NCBI GenBank assembly: GCA_963930655.1
Contig: OZ005603.1
Span: 13,539,001-13,603,000, forward strand
DNA: 64,000 nt
Origin: Myrica gale
Lineage: Eukaryota > Streptophyta > Magnoliopsida > Fagales > Myricaceae
Reading direction: 5' to 3'
Positions 12,208 through 22,947 of this stretch are shown here, in pieces. The notes under the pieces were generated by a model, which saw only the letters and a program-made list of their open reading frames with translations, was not told where the DNA came from and did not search any database. How positions within the stretch are numbered: the stretch's first letter is position 1; each line of letters opens with the position of its first letter. Position numbers and translations under genes: made by a program.

Positions 12208-12413
12208 TATGAGTCTACCTGGCCCTTGTGCTTGACCTATCCTGAATGTCCCCTTAGAGCTTTCCTTGTTCTCAACATGGCGAAAAGAGGCACAAAAGCC
12301 CTTATGTGCCCTAAAAAGGAGTACGTGGGCCCTTCTTGGACATGAGGGTTCAATAAGAGGCACAATGGCCCATAATGGGGCACGATGGCCTATGGCGAAA
12401 CTAATAGATTTTG

Positions 12414-12726
12414 GGGGTAATTTCATAGTTCGCCCATTAAGTATGAGCAAAAATCAATGTCGACTCACCAATTACCTTAACAGATTTTTACGTCCTTTAA
12501 GTTTAAAAAATGATCAAAAGTCGTCCTCTGTGGAGTAAAGTGATATAGGTGAATATCATGGGGAAGACAAGTGTTCATGGGGTCCATCTGTTTTAACGCC
12601 AAAAATGGACGGAGGACGACTTTTGATCATTTTTGAAACTCGAAGGACGTAAAAATCCATTAAGGTAATTGGTGGGTCAACATTGATTTTTGCTCATACT
12701 TAATGGGCGAACAATGGAATTACCCC
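12414..12726. mobile_element. Mutator-like MITE, 313 bp, with 9-bp target duplication
   Basis: A perfect 9-bp direct repeat tagattttg flanks it (12405-12413 and 12727-12735). The inverted arms are about 120 bp each, starting ggggtaatt, and nearly identical. They share segments such as 'cgcccattaagtatgagcaa' and 'gatcaaaagtcgtcct'. Long arms and a 9-bp duplication are diagnostic of Mutator-type elements. No coding sequence. It sits right at the 3' end of the copia relic. Confidence 0.88.
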
Positions 12727-12964
12727 TAGATTTTGACTAGATACTTCTTTTGAGGTGCTTGCCTTTCATTATATAAAAAATAATTACAAGTCTAATTCAA
12801 ATACAAGTTTAATACAAATACAAGATAACACAACATTTTAGAAAAACAATCCTAATCTATTTGAAATTCTGCTCTGCTGCAACACCAATCAAATTAGGAA
12901 TCAAGTTGCCGTGTGGATAATAAATGAAAACCCTAGTTTTCCTTTGATACCCCCCTTAAATTGA

Positions 12965-14741
12965 TGCTGGTGAGTCGACTAGCAGCAATTTGCTAACTAG
13001 GAATTGATGTCGTTGTCGAGTCATAACTTTGGTTTAGATATCAGTTACTTGATGTTCAGTGGACACATGAGGGAGAATGATAACTTCAGACTCATAGGCA
13101 TATCGAATATTGTGACAATCAACCTCGATGTGCTTAATACGTTCGTAGAAAACATGGTTGGCTGCAATTTGAATAGCACTCGGCCTATGTAAAACCTACT
13201 TCTGAAAGAATACCACATTATTTTAGAACATGCTGCATACATTGCCTGATATTCAACCTTTGTAGATGACTTAGACACACAGTCTTGCTTTTTACACTTC
13301 CAAAATATAAGAGAATCTCTAAAGATGACACACCATCTAGTAGTAGATCGTCGAGAGTCCTGACATCCTGTCCAATCAGCATCATTATAAACAGCTGCAA
13401 AATGTAGACGCCGAGGAGAATCCATAAACTTACTAACAGTGTTGACAACATAGGAAATATCAAGGCGTGTGATGGTGAGATAAATCAAGCTACCAACCAA
13501 CTTACGGTATAAGGTAGGATCCGAGAGAAGTTCGCCTTCGTATTTCCTATATTTAAATTCACCTCTTGAGGAGTATCAACTGAAGTAGTATCTTCCAATC
13601 TCCCTAACTGAATTAGATCTTGAATATACTTGTGTTCATTGAGAAATAAACCATGTGGCTGAGACCTAACTTCCAACCCTAGAAAGTAGGTAAGATCCCC
13701 AATATCCTTCATCTGAAACACATTATGAAGATGTTGCTGAAGTTTTTGAATCAAAGGTCCATCCGAACCAAAATCATCTACATAAACCAATAAAATTACC
13801 ACTCCAGCATCGCCTTTGTGCAAAAATATGGAAGCATAATACTTACTTTGCTTAAATGAAAACCTTGACAAAGTATTGTGAAACTTCTCGACTCAGGCTC
13901 TAGGAGCTTGTTTAAGACCATACAAAGACCTTTTCAATTTGCAAATAGTCGTAAGGAAGGAAACATGCAGACCTGATGGAAATTTCATGTAGATATATTC
14001 CTTTAGGTCGCCATGCAAGAAAACATTCTTAACATCCATCTGTCGTAATGGCCAAGATTTACAAGTAGCAAGGGCAAGTAACAAGAGAACAATAGTCATA
14101 TTGGCAACCGAAGCAAAAGTCTCATCATAATCCACGACATACTCTTGGCAATTTCCCAAAGCAACTAGTCTAGCTTTGTATCGTTCTAGTGAGCCGTCTG
14201 AACGAAGCTTTACGGAGTATACCCATTTACTACCAATTGGTTTGATTGAAGGAGGACATTGTACCACATCTTAAGTCTGATTAGCCATAAGGGCATCAAG
14301 TTTTGTTTGCAACGCTTGCTGCCAGTACTCATGTTTCATAGCTTGTTTATAACAAGAAGGGATAACAATGGACGATAATGTAGCAATCATAGAAGTGGGG
14401 GAAGAAAAAGCATACCGAGTTGGTGGGTGAGATACACGAGTAGATCGCCTAGGAATAGGAGCAGCGGGAACTATGGTGGATGTTGGATCTGGTGTCGGAG
14501 TAGGAGAATCTTGAGAAGCCATAGGAGACTCGGCCAAATGGGTTCTATGGCGGCGAGTGTAGACAAAACCTGGTTTAAACTGAGCTACTGGAGGAGGAAT
14601 GGGCATGAAGGAGGCCTCAAGCTCATCATGGAGAATGAAAAAACTAGGTGAGATAGGATCCACACGAGAGAGAAAAAATTGTTGATTTTTTTTAAAACAA
14701 AATATTCCTGAAAGTTCAAATTCTTCGTGAATTAGGATCAT
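12965..14741 (-). pseudogene. copia pol relic: reverse transcriptase and RNase H
   Basis: Several overlapping frames (14741-14271, 14267-13893, 13871-13485, 13500-13045) together spell a Ty1/copia polymerase. Visible motifs are SKWVYSVK, QMDVKNVFLHGDL, LYGLKQAPRA, the catalytic YVDD inside LLVYVDDF, and the RNase H pieces SLIYLTITRLDISY and SSTKVEYQAM. The frame then continues as KHIEVDCHNIR in another register. Breaks occur near 14270, 13880, 13500 and 13200, plus a stop inside the last segment near 13025. Not functional as it stands. Confidence 0.85.
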
Positions 14742-14749
14742 AACAAAGA

Positions 14750-15330
14750 AATCTTTTTTTGAGTATAACTATATCCAAGAAAGGCACACTTAAGAGATTG
14801 AACACTCAATTTATGTCTCTCATGTGGTGGAAGATGAACGAAACACACACAACCAAAGGTATGCAAATCATAATAGCTAAAAGTGTGACCAAACAATATG
14901 GAATAGGGAGAAACATTATGTAAAACTAGTTCGGGTAATCAATTAATTAAATGGACAGCAGTGGCTAATGCTCCACACCAAAAATAAGATGGAACTGATG
15001 AGTCAATAAGAAGAGCTAGAACCATATCAAGGAGATGACGATTCTTACGCTTAGCTACCCCATTTTGTTGTGGTGTAGATGGGCAAGAAAGTTGAGAAAT
15101 AATACCATTTTCTTGAAGAAAATTCTAAAATTCATGAGACATATATTAACCTCCTGAATACGATCGTAAGATCTTGATAGAGGAAGCAAATTGTGTTTGA
15201 ATGAGTGCGAGAAAAGCCTTGAAAGCATAAAAGACTTCACTTTTAGTATGAAAGAAATAAATCCAAGTGAATCTACTGCAATCGTCAATAAAAGTAACAA
15301 AATACTTGTAGTGAGCATGAGATTTGCAAG
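14750..15330 (-). pseudogene. copia integrase relic
   Basis: Starting at about 15325 on the minus strand, one frame reads the integrase core motif KYFVTFIDDCSRFTW and continues into a host-factor-like stretch (SEVFYAFKAF). Later parts lie in other frames. The preceding portion of integrase and the GAG-pre-integrase zinc finger are missing, where the hAT element begins. Confidence 0.75.
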
Positions 15331-15719
15331 ACGTTATTCATTCATCACAATTCACAAATACAAATATCTCTGATATATCAGAAAATTAAAATATAGAACC
15401 CGAACTTCATATGAACATTACAAAGATCTCAATTATATAAATGAATACAACAAGTATACAAATGAAAATTAAAAATTTACATTGTATTTGCACCACATCA
15501 ACTCACCAAGACACCAAGTGATTATAGTTGAATTTTGGAGTAAAATGTTGGCAATCCTTTAGAGTTCAAACCAATACAATCATATCATATTAATTTTGAT
15601 GGTCATTTTATTTAGCCCATAATATTTTAAAACCAACAACTCATTGTTGATCTTTTGAAAACTGAAAACAACATCCTAACAACCTATTTTAAAAAACGAA
15701 AACTACAATAACATAAACT

Positions 15720-15930
15720 CTTAACATAAAATCCATATTCACAACAAAATCCTAAAACATGCAATTCACAAACAAGTGTCAAAATATATCTAAAAACATA
15801 CAATTCACAAAATCCATATTCAATAAATCTCAAAACAAAATGCAAATAACAAAATTCAGATTCAATATATCTCAAAACAACGTGCAATTCACAAAATCCA
15901 TAATCACATATTCACAAAGTCGCCTAGTAA
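15720..15930. repeat. Imperfect tandem repeats inside the hAT element
   Basis: Diverged copies of a unit containing 'caattcacaaaatccatatt' and 'aatatatctcaaaac' recur about every 45-60 bp. The tract is A-rich and non-coding. It probably belongs to the subterminal region of the hAT element. Confidence 0.55.
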
Positions 15931-16166
15931 ATAGTAACCTAGACACCATCACAATTCCTAAATAGCTAAATTAATATTATGAGCTTAATAATAAAAGTGG
16001 TCAAGACTTGATGAAAACAATAACCGAAAAACATAGTGTATGCTGACATAACTCGAAATAGAAGTATATTACAATACAAACTTAGAAGTTAGAAGTATCA
16101 ACTCAAGTAAGAAATTAAGAACATAACCAAACGTCAATCAATCATGAATCCACAATCGATGCACCA

Positions 16167-18336
16167 TTAGAAATCATCTCTGAAAAAAACAAATTTATTA
16201 GCAAAGAGCTCATAATTTTTTTTAATTAAGTGAAAGTAGGAATGTAAAATTTTGTATATACCTATGTCCATTATATAACTAGCGAGATCTTTCGTCCCAT
16301 CAATAACTTCAGGTTCCTTATCCTCATCATTATCCGCAGAATATATGATCTTGGATCTCAACCAATTTTGAGCACAAATGTGTTCCTCCGTCGTTTTTTG
16401 TGCCAACGAACTCCGGAAAGAATCTAATGCCTGACCCCTCAGGCTGAAGACAAACTTTGAAGGCACTGTAGCAATAGGGATGGCAAGAACATCTCGAGAA
16501 TTCGTGCAAAAACCGAAAATTTTGGTGCATTCACTCTCCACCAATTGAGGATATCAAAATAAGAATCTTTAGGTTCAACATCCTTCATTAAATATCTTTC
16601 AACTTCAAACTTGCACCTTAAATTGTGTGAATTACAAGTGAAGATGATCATCTACGGGTGCACTAGATGACCCATCCACATTATTATACTCTGTATACAA
16701 CCGATCCAAGGTCCCTATCACTAGACTAGTTGTCTCTGCACCAAAATCCGTCCCCAAAGCCTTCTTGAACCAAAAGTCTAAGTATATAACCTTGTATTGA
16801 GGATCAAGTACCGTTGTAACAAACAACAATCTGTTAACCGTATCCAAATCACCCTAGTATTTATTATACTTCATTTGCATTCTTTTTACCATGTCTGCCA
16901 AGAACAAATTCCCACTTGTTGCATATTTTCCCAAATGCATATGAATTTTGACAAGTTCCCCAAAAAATAAGTTTGTCATCATCGTATTCGAAGTAGATAT
17001 TCGAACCGTCACCTTATAGAAGAGTGCTAAAAACTTGGTAAACTATCTCACATGCTCCCAATCCTCAAATTTAAGGGGGCTCAATCCCTTCCTCTCATGC
17101 CCTCTTCACGTAAAAAGCTTATCAAAATCTCATCAAAGACTCTTTGATATTTCTCAACTGCATCCAACATAATATACATTAAATTCTAACGAGTAGGAAG
17201 ATCAAGCTGCAAAAATCCTTCAATGGGAAACTTCCTCTTCGGTACACATTTCTTAAACCCATCCATTCGACCGGGAGAGGACTTAACATACTTGACCAAG
17301 TTCCTTACCTTGGCCACAACCCATCTTACACAATTAAATTCAAGACATGTGCGCAACATCTCACATGCAAAAAATCATGGTCACAAACTATTTTTCCAAG
17401 CTAAAACCCCAAATACAATTGTCTACTCTTCACATGCTCAATGACCGTATCATTAGAGGATGCATTATCGATAGTGATTGTAAGGATTTTAATAATACAC
17501 CATTCGAACATGTAATCCTCCAACTCCATCCCAATTGTCAAACCCTTATGATCTGACACCTTACAGAAGACAAGTATCTTTTTGTGCAATTGCCAAGTAC
17601 TATCAATGAAGTGTGCAGTGACATACATATAATTCATGTTTTGGACTGACGTCCATGTGTCAGTGGTCAAGCAAACTCGTGATCTATTAAGAAAGATATT
17701 AGCCTTTAATCTACACTTCTTTTCCAAGTAAAGTTTCATACAATCCTTCATTACTATGATTCAAGATGTTATTTTAAATCGGGGCTCGAGGGTATGAATC
17801 ATGTCTTTGAACCCATCCTCGCTTACTATTCTAAAAGGAAGCTCATCCACAATTATAAACTTGGAAATAACAACTCTAATAGCCTTGGAATCATATGAGT
17901 CTATCTTTATCACCCCCACTGATCCACCACTTGCTCCATTGATATCAAAAGTCAATTTCTGTTGAGAGCCATCCAATTTATTTTGAGTTCTCTTATACAT
18001 TACATAAGCTTTCAAGTGGGACCTCATAGCTGAGGTCCTTTGATCTTTGTGGTGAACCCCAGCTTTATGACCACAATGGTTGCACTTGACCAATGATTTG
18101 TTTGGGTCAACTACTAGTAGTATCCTAGTGAAATGTTCCCACATCAGGGATGGATTGAAAACCTTCCTTCTTTTGGGGGCAGGGTATATTGTCTCAGTTT
18201 GTTGTGCCTCTACATCTATAATTGGTATCTCACTAATTGTAGGTGTAGTTGTAGAGGCAGAGATAGGTAAATTGGGGGTTGTGAATTGTGAATATACAAT
18301 TATAGTTTGATGATCCACCTGAAAGAAAAGAAACAA
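16167..18336 (-). pseudogene. hAT transposase pseudogene (BED zinc finger and hAT C-terminal region)
   Basis: Frames on the minus strand, in order: 18336-17761 has a BED-type finger (VKCNHCG followed by a downstream RSHLKA-type helix). 17751-17401 has the catalytic-core segment CLTTDTWTS, AHFIDSTW and TITIDNASSND. 16847-16632 has VTTVLDPQYK. 16651-16439 and 16544-16167 have the dimerisation region FDILNWWRVN and later. This order is that of plant Ac/Tag-type transposases. Sequence between 17400 and 16850 is recognisable only in scraps, and the frame changes several times, so the gene is dead. Confidence 0.82.
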
Positions 18337-18439
18337 TGCAAAGCCCTAAGAAAACTCATTCTATAAACTTAACCCAAATTAAAGACAACAAAAAATGAAC
18401 GAGATGCAAAATTAAAAACAACTAAACAGAAAAGGGTTA

Positions 18440-18720
18440 ATTAAACAGATCAAATATTGATGCATAATATAACAGATCAAATATTGATTGTATCTAACAT
18501 ATTCACTAAATAATTCACTTTTGTTTTTCAAATGAATGCAATATAATGATTAACAATATAACAGTTAGCCATAATCACATGTTCACAATGACAGTTAGCT
18601 ACAAATCATTAAGAATCTAATATTGATGCATAATGACTATGAATATAATATTTATACACTGGCGAATGACTCACAATATAATATTGATGCATAACATAAA
18701 CTTTAATGCAATATTGAAAT
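18440..18720. repeat. AT-rich short repeats upstream of the hAT transposase
   Basis: The motif 'atattgatgcataa' occurs three times or more (near 18453, 18621 and 18681) along with 'aacagatcaaatattgat' twice. Such repeats are common in hAT subterminal DNA. GA-rich simple repeats follow at 18780-19060. Confidence 0.5.
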
Positions 18721-19521
18721 ATAACAATTAACATGTTCACAGTATACACTTAGCTGAACATATCTGTGAAAAATTTGAAATAGCGAGAGAGATAGAGAGA
18801 TGGAGACAGAGACTAGAGAGAGAAAGAAACATAGAAAGAGAGAGATAGAGAGATGGAGAATACATAGAGAGAGAAGTAGAACGACAACGCCACAATGATG
18901 GAGGCTGGTTGGCCGTTGCATTTGCCAGAGAAGACGGAGCTCAACACTCGTAGTCAGCAGGGAGAGAGAGATAGAGTCTGTAATTGAAAGAAGAGAGAGA
19001 GAGGGAGAGAGAGAGAGTAATGACAGAGTTGACGAATAGAGAGAGAGAGAGAGCTGAGGGAGTAAGGAGGGTCACAGACTCGCGAAGGGGAATGGGGAAG
19101 GGAATTAGTGTTTTTTTTTTTTTTTTGATGCATGGTATAATGTGTGTATATATATATATATTTTTTTTTATAAAAAACCAACTAAATGACGTCTTTCTAT
19201 TTAAAATAGAACGACGTTGTTTTAATATTTAGTAAAAAAACCGGAACCCGATTTTCTGCTGAACCGGTGGAAACGTCCGCTTTTGTTTCCGGTTCAGGGA
19301 AAGCTCCAAATCCACCTCCGGCTCTGGTTCCTGGAAGATGCGGACCTCAGCTTCCCAGAACCAGTGACGAAATCGGAGTTCCGCCGATAGCCGGATCGGA
19401 CTTACACCCCTAACAGAAAGTAAACTTGTGGAGAGAGTAGGGGAACCAAAACATTGCAGATGACACGAGACACATCACCCACGGTAGAAATTGGTAGTGA
19501 ACTACCATCTGCCATGTGGAT

Positions 19522-20175
19522 TTAAAGAGGACCAACATAGGGCTGAAGATTGCGCAACGATGTGGAATCATTGGTCATATGATTTGAGGCACCAGAATCT
19601 ATTAGCCAAGAACTAGGGGATGACGTTGTTTTACCTGAGATACTTAAAGCGAGGAGGGCCAAAACTATCATTTGTTGTACCATATAAGGAGTAAGAGACG
19701 TAGAACTAAAACTGGCAGGTGCTGAATCATGAGTGGCAGTAGCAGGATCTGGAGAAGATGATGCACCGGAGACTTTAGCAGAGGTGGAATAGGCACTCTC
19801 TTGCTTCCGAGGAGGTCGGATTGGGCAGTCCTTGATGATATGTCCAGATTTTTTGCAATAGTTGCAAAATTTCTTTGGACAGTGAGTGACAATGTGACCA
19901 AATCCTTTGCAACTAAAGCAGTGTGTAGTGTTATAGTCTCGACCCTTGGATTTTCCTTGTGCTGCAAATGCCACTTGAGCAGGAGATGCAAGTTGATGTT
20001 CTATTGTACTATGAGTAAGTACTGCTCCTCCCGAAGAAAATCGCCCAAACAAACATCAAGAGAAGGAACCAGATCCCTATTCATTAACTGAGAACGGACA
20101 GATTCAAAATCTAGACGTAGTTTCATAAGGAACTGATCCCTCCTACTAGTTTCATGCACACTTTGCACATGAGGG
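19522..20175 (-). pseudogene. copia gag-protease relic
   Basis: The minus strand encodes a retrotransposon gag segment (RRDQFLMKLR, DFLREEQ) in one frame at about 20170-20040. A frameshift follows, then two CX2CX4HX4C knuckles (CFSCKGFGHIVTHC and CNYCKKSGHIIKDC) and the aspartic protease motif WLIDSGASNHM near 19590. After that it runs to the break at about 19412. The first half of gag is missing and unrelated pseudogene sequence begins near 20180. Confidence 0.82.
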
Positions 20176-20279
20176 AGACCATATGTAGAGACAGAAGAAT
20201 ATACACAATGTCAGTGCATTCAACCCACAGATTTGAAAACCCAGAATACACAATGTCACGTCTGAATTCCATCAGCATC

Positions 20280-22080
20280 AATTTCAGCCAACTTCACTAT
20301 TCTCATGTTGGAGCAAAAGAATATAAGTGCCAGCCGAACTTTCAGTAACCAAGTGGTTTGAATGTACCCGCGACTGACATACCTGACCATCGGATTTCAA
20401 TATTTTTTGCATAGATGATGGGAGGAGGCCAAGCTTTGCAGAGAAACAAAGAAAAAGTTCATTAAAAAAAGTTTCAATATTTTGATGTTGGAAGGATTCT
20501 GGTATCCACATGCCAGAACTGTTGAGCTACTTGATTCTGCGGTGAAAGTGGAGAGCACATCATGCTCCAGTAAACTTACACCTGAAAGAATTTCAATAAT
20601 ATATTTTCCCAAGTCTTACAAGTAGCTCGTTGGGTGATTTATACTTAATATTTCCACCATCTTTTAAAAAAAGATGAAACACTATTCTTAGATGAGTCTG
20701 CACAAAGCACGCCTGAAAAAGGTTGTGCAATAGTCCCAAGCAAATTTCATAGATGCCCTTCTGTTATTCTTCTTTGAGAGAATGTAGAGGTAAGACAAGA
20801 AATAAAAACATCAAGGAGGAAATTTTATTCTTACGATCAGCCCGCTGAACTGGGAGTTTAATTTTCATTAAATTGAAATAGCAGAAAACTTGGAGTTGGC
20901 TAGAGAGAGCTTATCAAGATAGGTCCTGTCGTAATGAAGTAATTCCTTATAGCTGTAGATAATGCACGATTGTCTTTCCATGTCTTAGGCTTGAGGGGAA
21001 AACGGATTTTTTTCATCAATAGAGATCGGGTCCACTATCTAGTACCCCTCAAGTTATGCATGAACTCTTGCATGAACTGCATGTCTTTACCATTGGGAGC
21101 AATAAGAGACGATTATTGCAAAATTCTAAAGTATAATGTGATAAATCGATGAACGTGGCATCAGTTAGTAATGCAAAGGCAAACATAAGCTAAATATGGC
21201 ATCAATTAAGTGTATCCAGATCGTTTTTCAGAAAATGATTTGAAGAGAACAGAAGATGCATTTAAATTTGATGGAACCTGGTTATAGGAGTTTTAGAACT
21301 CATTTTCAGCGACAAGAAACTCCAGAAAATCTGAAATGTCCGAATGTCCTGTCTTTTAATAAGACTTCATGGAACTTGTCTTCTGCAAGTGGAATCTTTT
21401 CATGAATTCATTGGAAATGCATCCTCAAATAATTTCTGACTCTTGCCTTCTTTTTCAGCAACAGTCCATAGAATTCTTCTGATAAGACGACGAGAATTGG
21501 CTCCATGATCAGATATGAACTTGATAATATCAGCTACTGCCATATCGCCATGACATCAGACATCATTCTTCATTTCTTCTGGAAATAACATCAGAGCAGG
21601 ATAAACTTCCCTCTGATCCATTGATTGGAATAACAAACTGTAATCACTCAATGTACAATCCATTAAATTAATCAAGGGAAGCTTGATCCACCCATTTAAG
21701 GGATTCATGTAGCCAAATGAACAATCAATTTGTGGCAATTAGTCTTTGTCCAGATTAATGCCATCTAAAACAAACAATTTCCTAAATACAGCTGGTGAAC
21801 TTGATTAGATTGAACTGTCCGCAGTGGCAGCATATTAAATGATCGACTTGATGTCAAGATCATTAGATAAAAATTGAAAACCCAACTCTTTTGCAAGGGA
21901 GCTTAATTTTCCTCCCGTATTTTGTCGAAGGAGGTTTGCCAAGACCTTATGCAAGGAACTGTCTTCTAGATTTGAAGCTACTTTATCCAAAGTGACATGT
22001 TCATCATAATTTACTATCACGATAGTAGATAGCCTCTCCTTTAGTTTAATCTTCTGGGCTGTCAGAGATAGTTTCAATCT
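20280..22080 (-). pseudogene. Pseudogene of a thioredoxin-fold/DUF179 protein (Arabidopsis At3g19780-like)
   Basis: Blocks in order on the minus strand recall the large plant endomembrane thioredoxin-like proteins typified by At3g19780: KLSLTAQKIK and KLSSLAKELGFQ (22077-21835); LPLINLMDCTL, QREVYPALMLFPEE (21738-21556); and, after a stop codon, HGDMAVADIIKFISDHG and ILWTVAEKEG (about 21555-21430). Further blocks (GKYIIEIL, SSSTVLACGYQNPS, LVTESSAGTY) lie at 20612-20290. Stops and frame changes are numerous, and no clear introns separate the blocks. The family assignment is from memory of the family. Confidence 0.6.
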
Positions 22081-22159
22081 AGGATGTTTTACTTTACCAC
22101 CCAGTGCTTGATAATGTTAGATCGAGGATTTCTCAGGCTTCTCATTCTTTAGCTCATCA

Positions 22160-22620
22160 CTATGATGTTGGACTTTTTTTGGCCAAATTTTATATGGGCC
22201 GTAATGTGATGAACACTATTTTTAGGCATTTTAAGCGCGGATTTAATACCTTTTTTGGGTCAAATTGAGCTTGTGAATTATAATTTAAGCCCTTTTGTTT
22301 TTAGTGTGTTCTACCATCATAAATTAGTCATTTTTTTCTATATGAAATAAAAAGATTAAAATAAACATTCATTCAAAATGCATGTAATTTTGTCACTTCA
22401 TAATTGATATGAATAATAAATAAATTGTCGACCATACTAAGTTATATATATTTTTTTATCAGGACTCAATTTATTAAAAAAAATATCTGAAACCAGAATT
22501 TTCCGTCTAATCATTTCCGTTTTTAATTTTGGAATTTGAAAAACCTCAATTCAGTTCGGTATTAATAGGGTGCGGAACCGGAATTTGCTATGTGCCTAAA
22601 GTTTTCCAACCCTTAGCCGC
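22160..22620. other. AT-rich segment with hAT-like end motifs
   Basis: The right part (about 22500-22615) has 'cggaaccggaattt' and ends 'ttttccaaccctta', resembling the right end of the element at 11645-12207. No matching left end or target duplication was found. Probably a decayed relative. Confidence 0.3.
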
Positions 22621-22849
22621 CTCTGAACGTGTCTTCTTGTTTTTACAAAAACATCGTTCCGTTATTCTTTCGTCCACCTTCTTAACAGCCAACTTAGCAA
22701 CCATGACATGTGGCATCATTTCATAGACAAACGCGTGAGCAAAACGTCTTCGTATACCAAAACTTCAACAGAACACATGTCAGAGCAACGTTATTGCAAG
22801 TCGCCGGATGAAGCCCACGGTAAATGAAAATTTAGAGAAACAAACTCAC

Positions 22850-22947
22850 ATGAAGATGAAGAAGGCACTGGAGGGACGTTTCGGAGCATCAGAGTCCTTG
22901 CTCGCTTTCTTCTTCGTGTTCGCCTCGGCCTTGCGCTTCTTCACCAT
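22850..22947 (-). pseudogene. Orphan first exon of an HMG-box (HMGB) gene
   Basis: On the minus strand an ATG at 22947 opens 98 nt encoding a Lys-rich N-terminus (MVKKRKAE, TKKKASKD). It then gives the start of an HMG box (DAPKRPSSAFFIF) and stops at a consensus donor GTGAGT (22849-22844). This is what the first exon of a plant HMGB gene looks like. The expected following exons (DFR..., GGxKWKS...) are not found downstream to about 20200. It could be a truncated gene fragment, or the 5' end of a gene whose remaining exons were lost to the pseudogene region. Upstream minus-strand DNA to about 23150 may be its leader. Confidence 0.65.

Larger units (their letters stand above)
15331..19411 (-). 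mobile_element. hAT-family DNA transposon relic inserted in the copia element
   Basis: The segment interrupts the copia frame, which stops at about 19412 and resumes at about 15325. The right border carries the hAT-type end taggggtgtaag (minus strand; plus-strand cttacacccct at 19401-19411). Inside is a transposase relic on the minus strand (18336-16167). No matching inverted end is seen at the left border. About 130 copia codons are also missing there, so a deletion probably removed the left end of the hAT together with adjoining copia sequence. Subterminal repeats with 'ccgg' and 'ggttcc' occur at 19250-19390. Confidence 0.7.
12740..20175 (-). mobile_element. Degenerate Ty1/copia retrotransposon, split by an hAT insertion
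   Basis: On the minus strand the order is gag with zinc knuckles (about 20170-19620), protease (DSGASNHM near 19590), a break at about 19412, integrase (about 15325-14750), reverse transcriptase (14270-13500) and RNase H (about 13500-12965). Gag-before-integrase-before-RT order defines Ty1/copia. A purine tract (aaggggggta on the minus strand) at about 12950-12961 follows the stop, and a remnant of the 3' LTR presumably extends to about 12740. No 5' LTR is visible; homology ends near 20175. Frameshifts and stops show it is inactive. Confidence 0.85.

Noticed and set aside
15720..15930. CRISPR-like spacing of repeats
   Set aside because: Repeats are imperfect, AT-rich and lie within a plant hAT element; spacers are not unique sequences of uniform length.
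18703..19232. Frames on both strands in the GA-rich part of the hAT element
   Set aside because: Low-complexity Arg/Glu or Leu/Ser translations of (GA)n; no domain.
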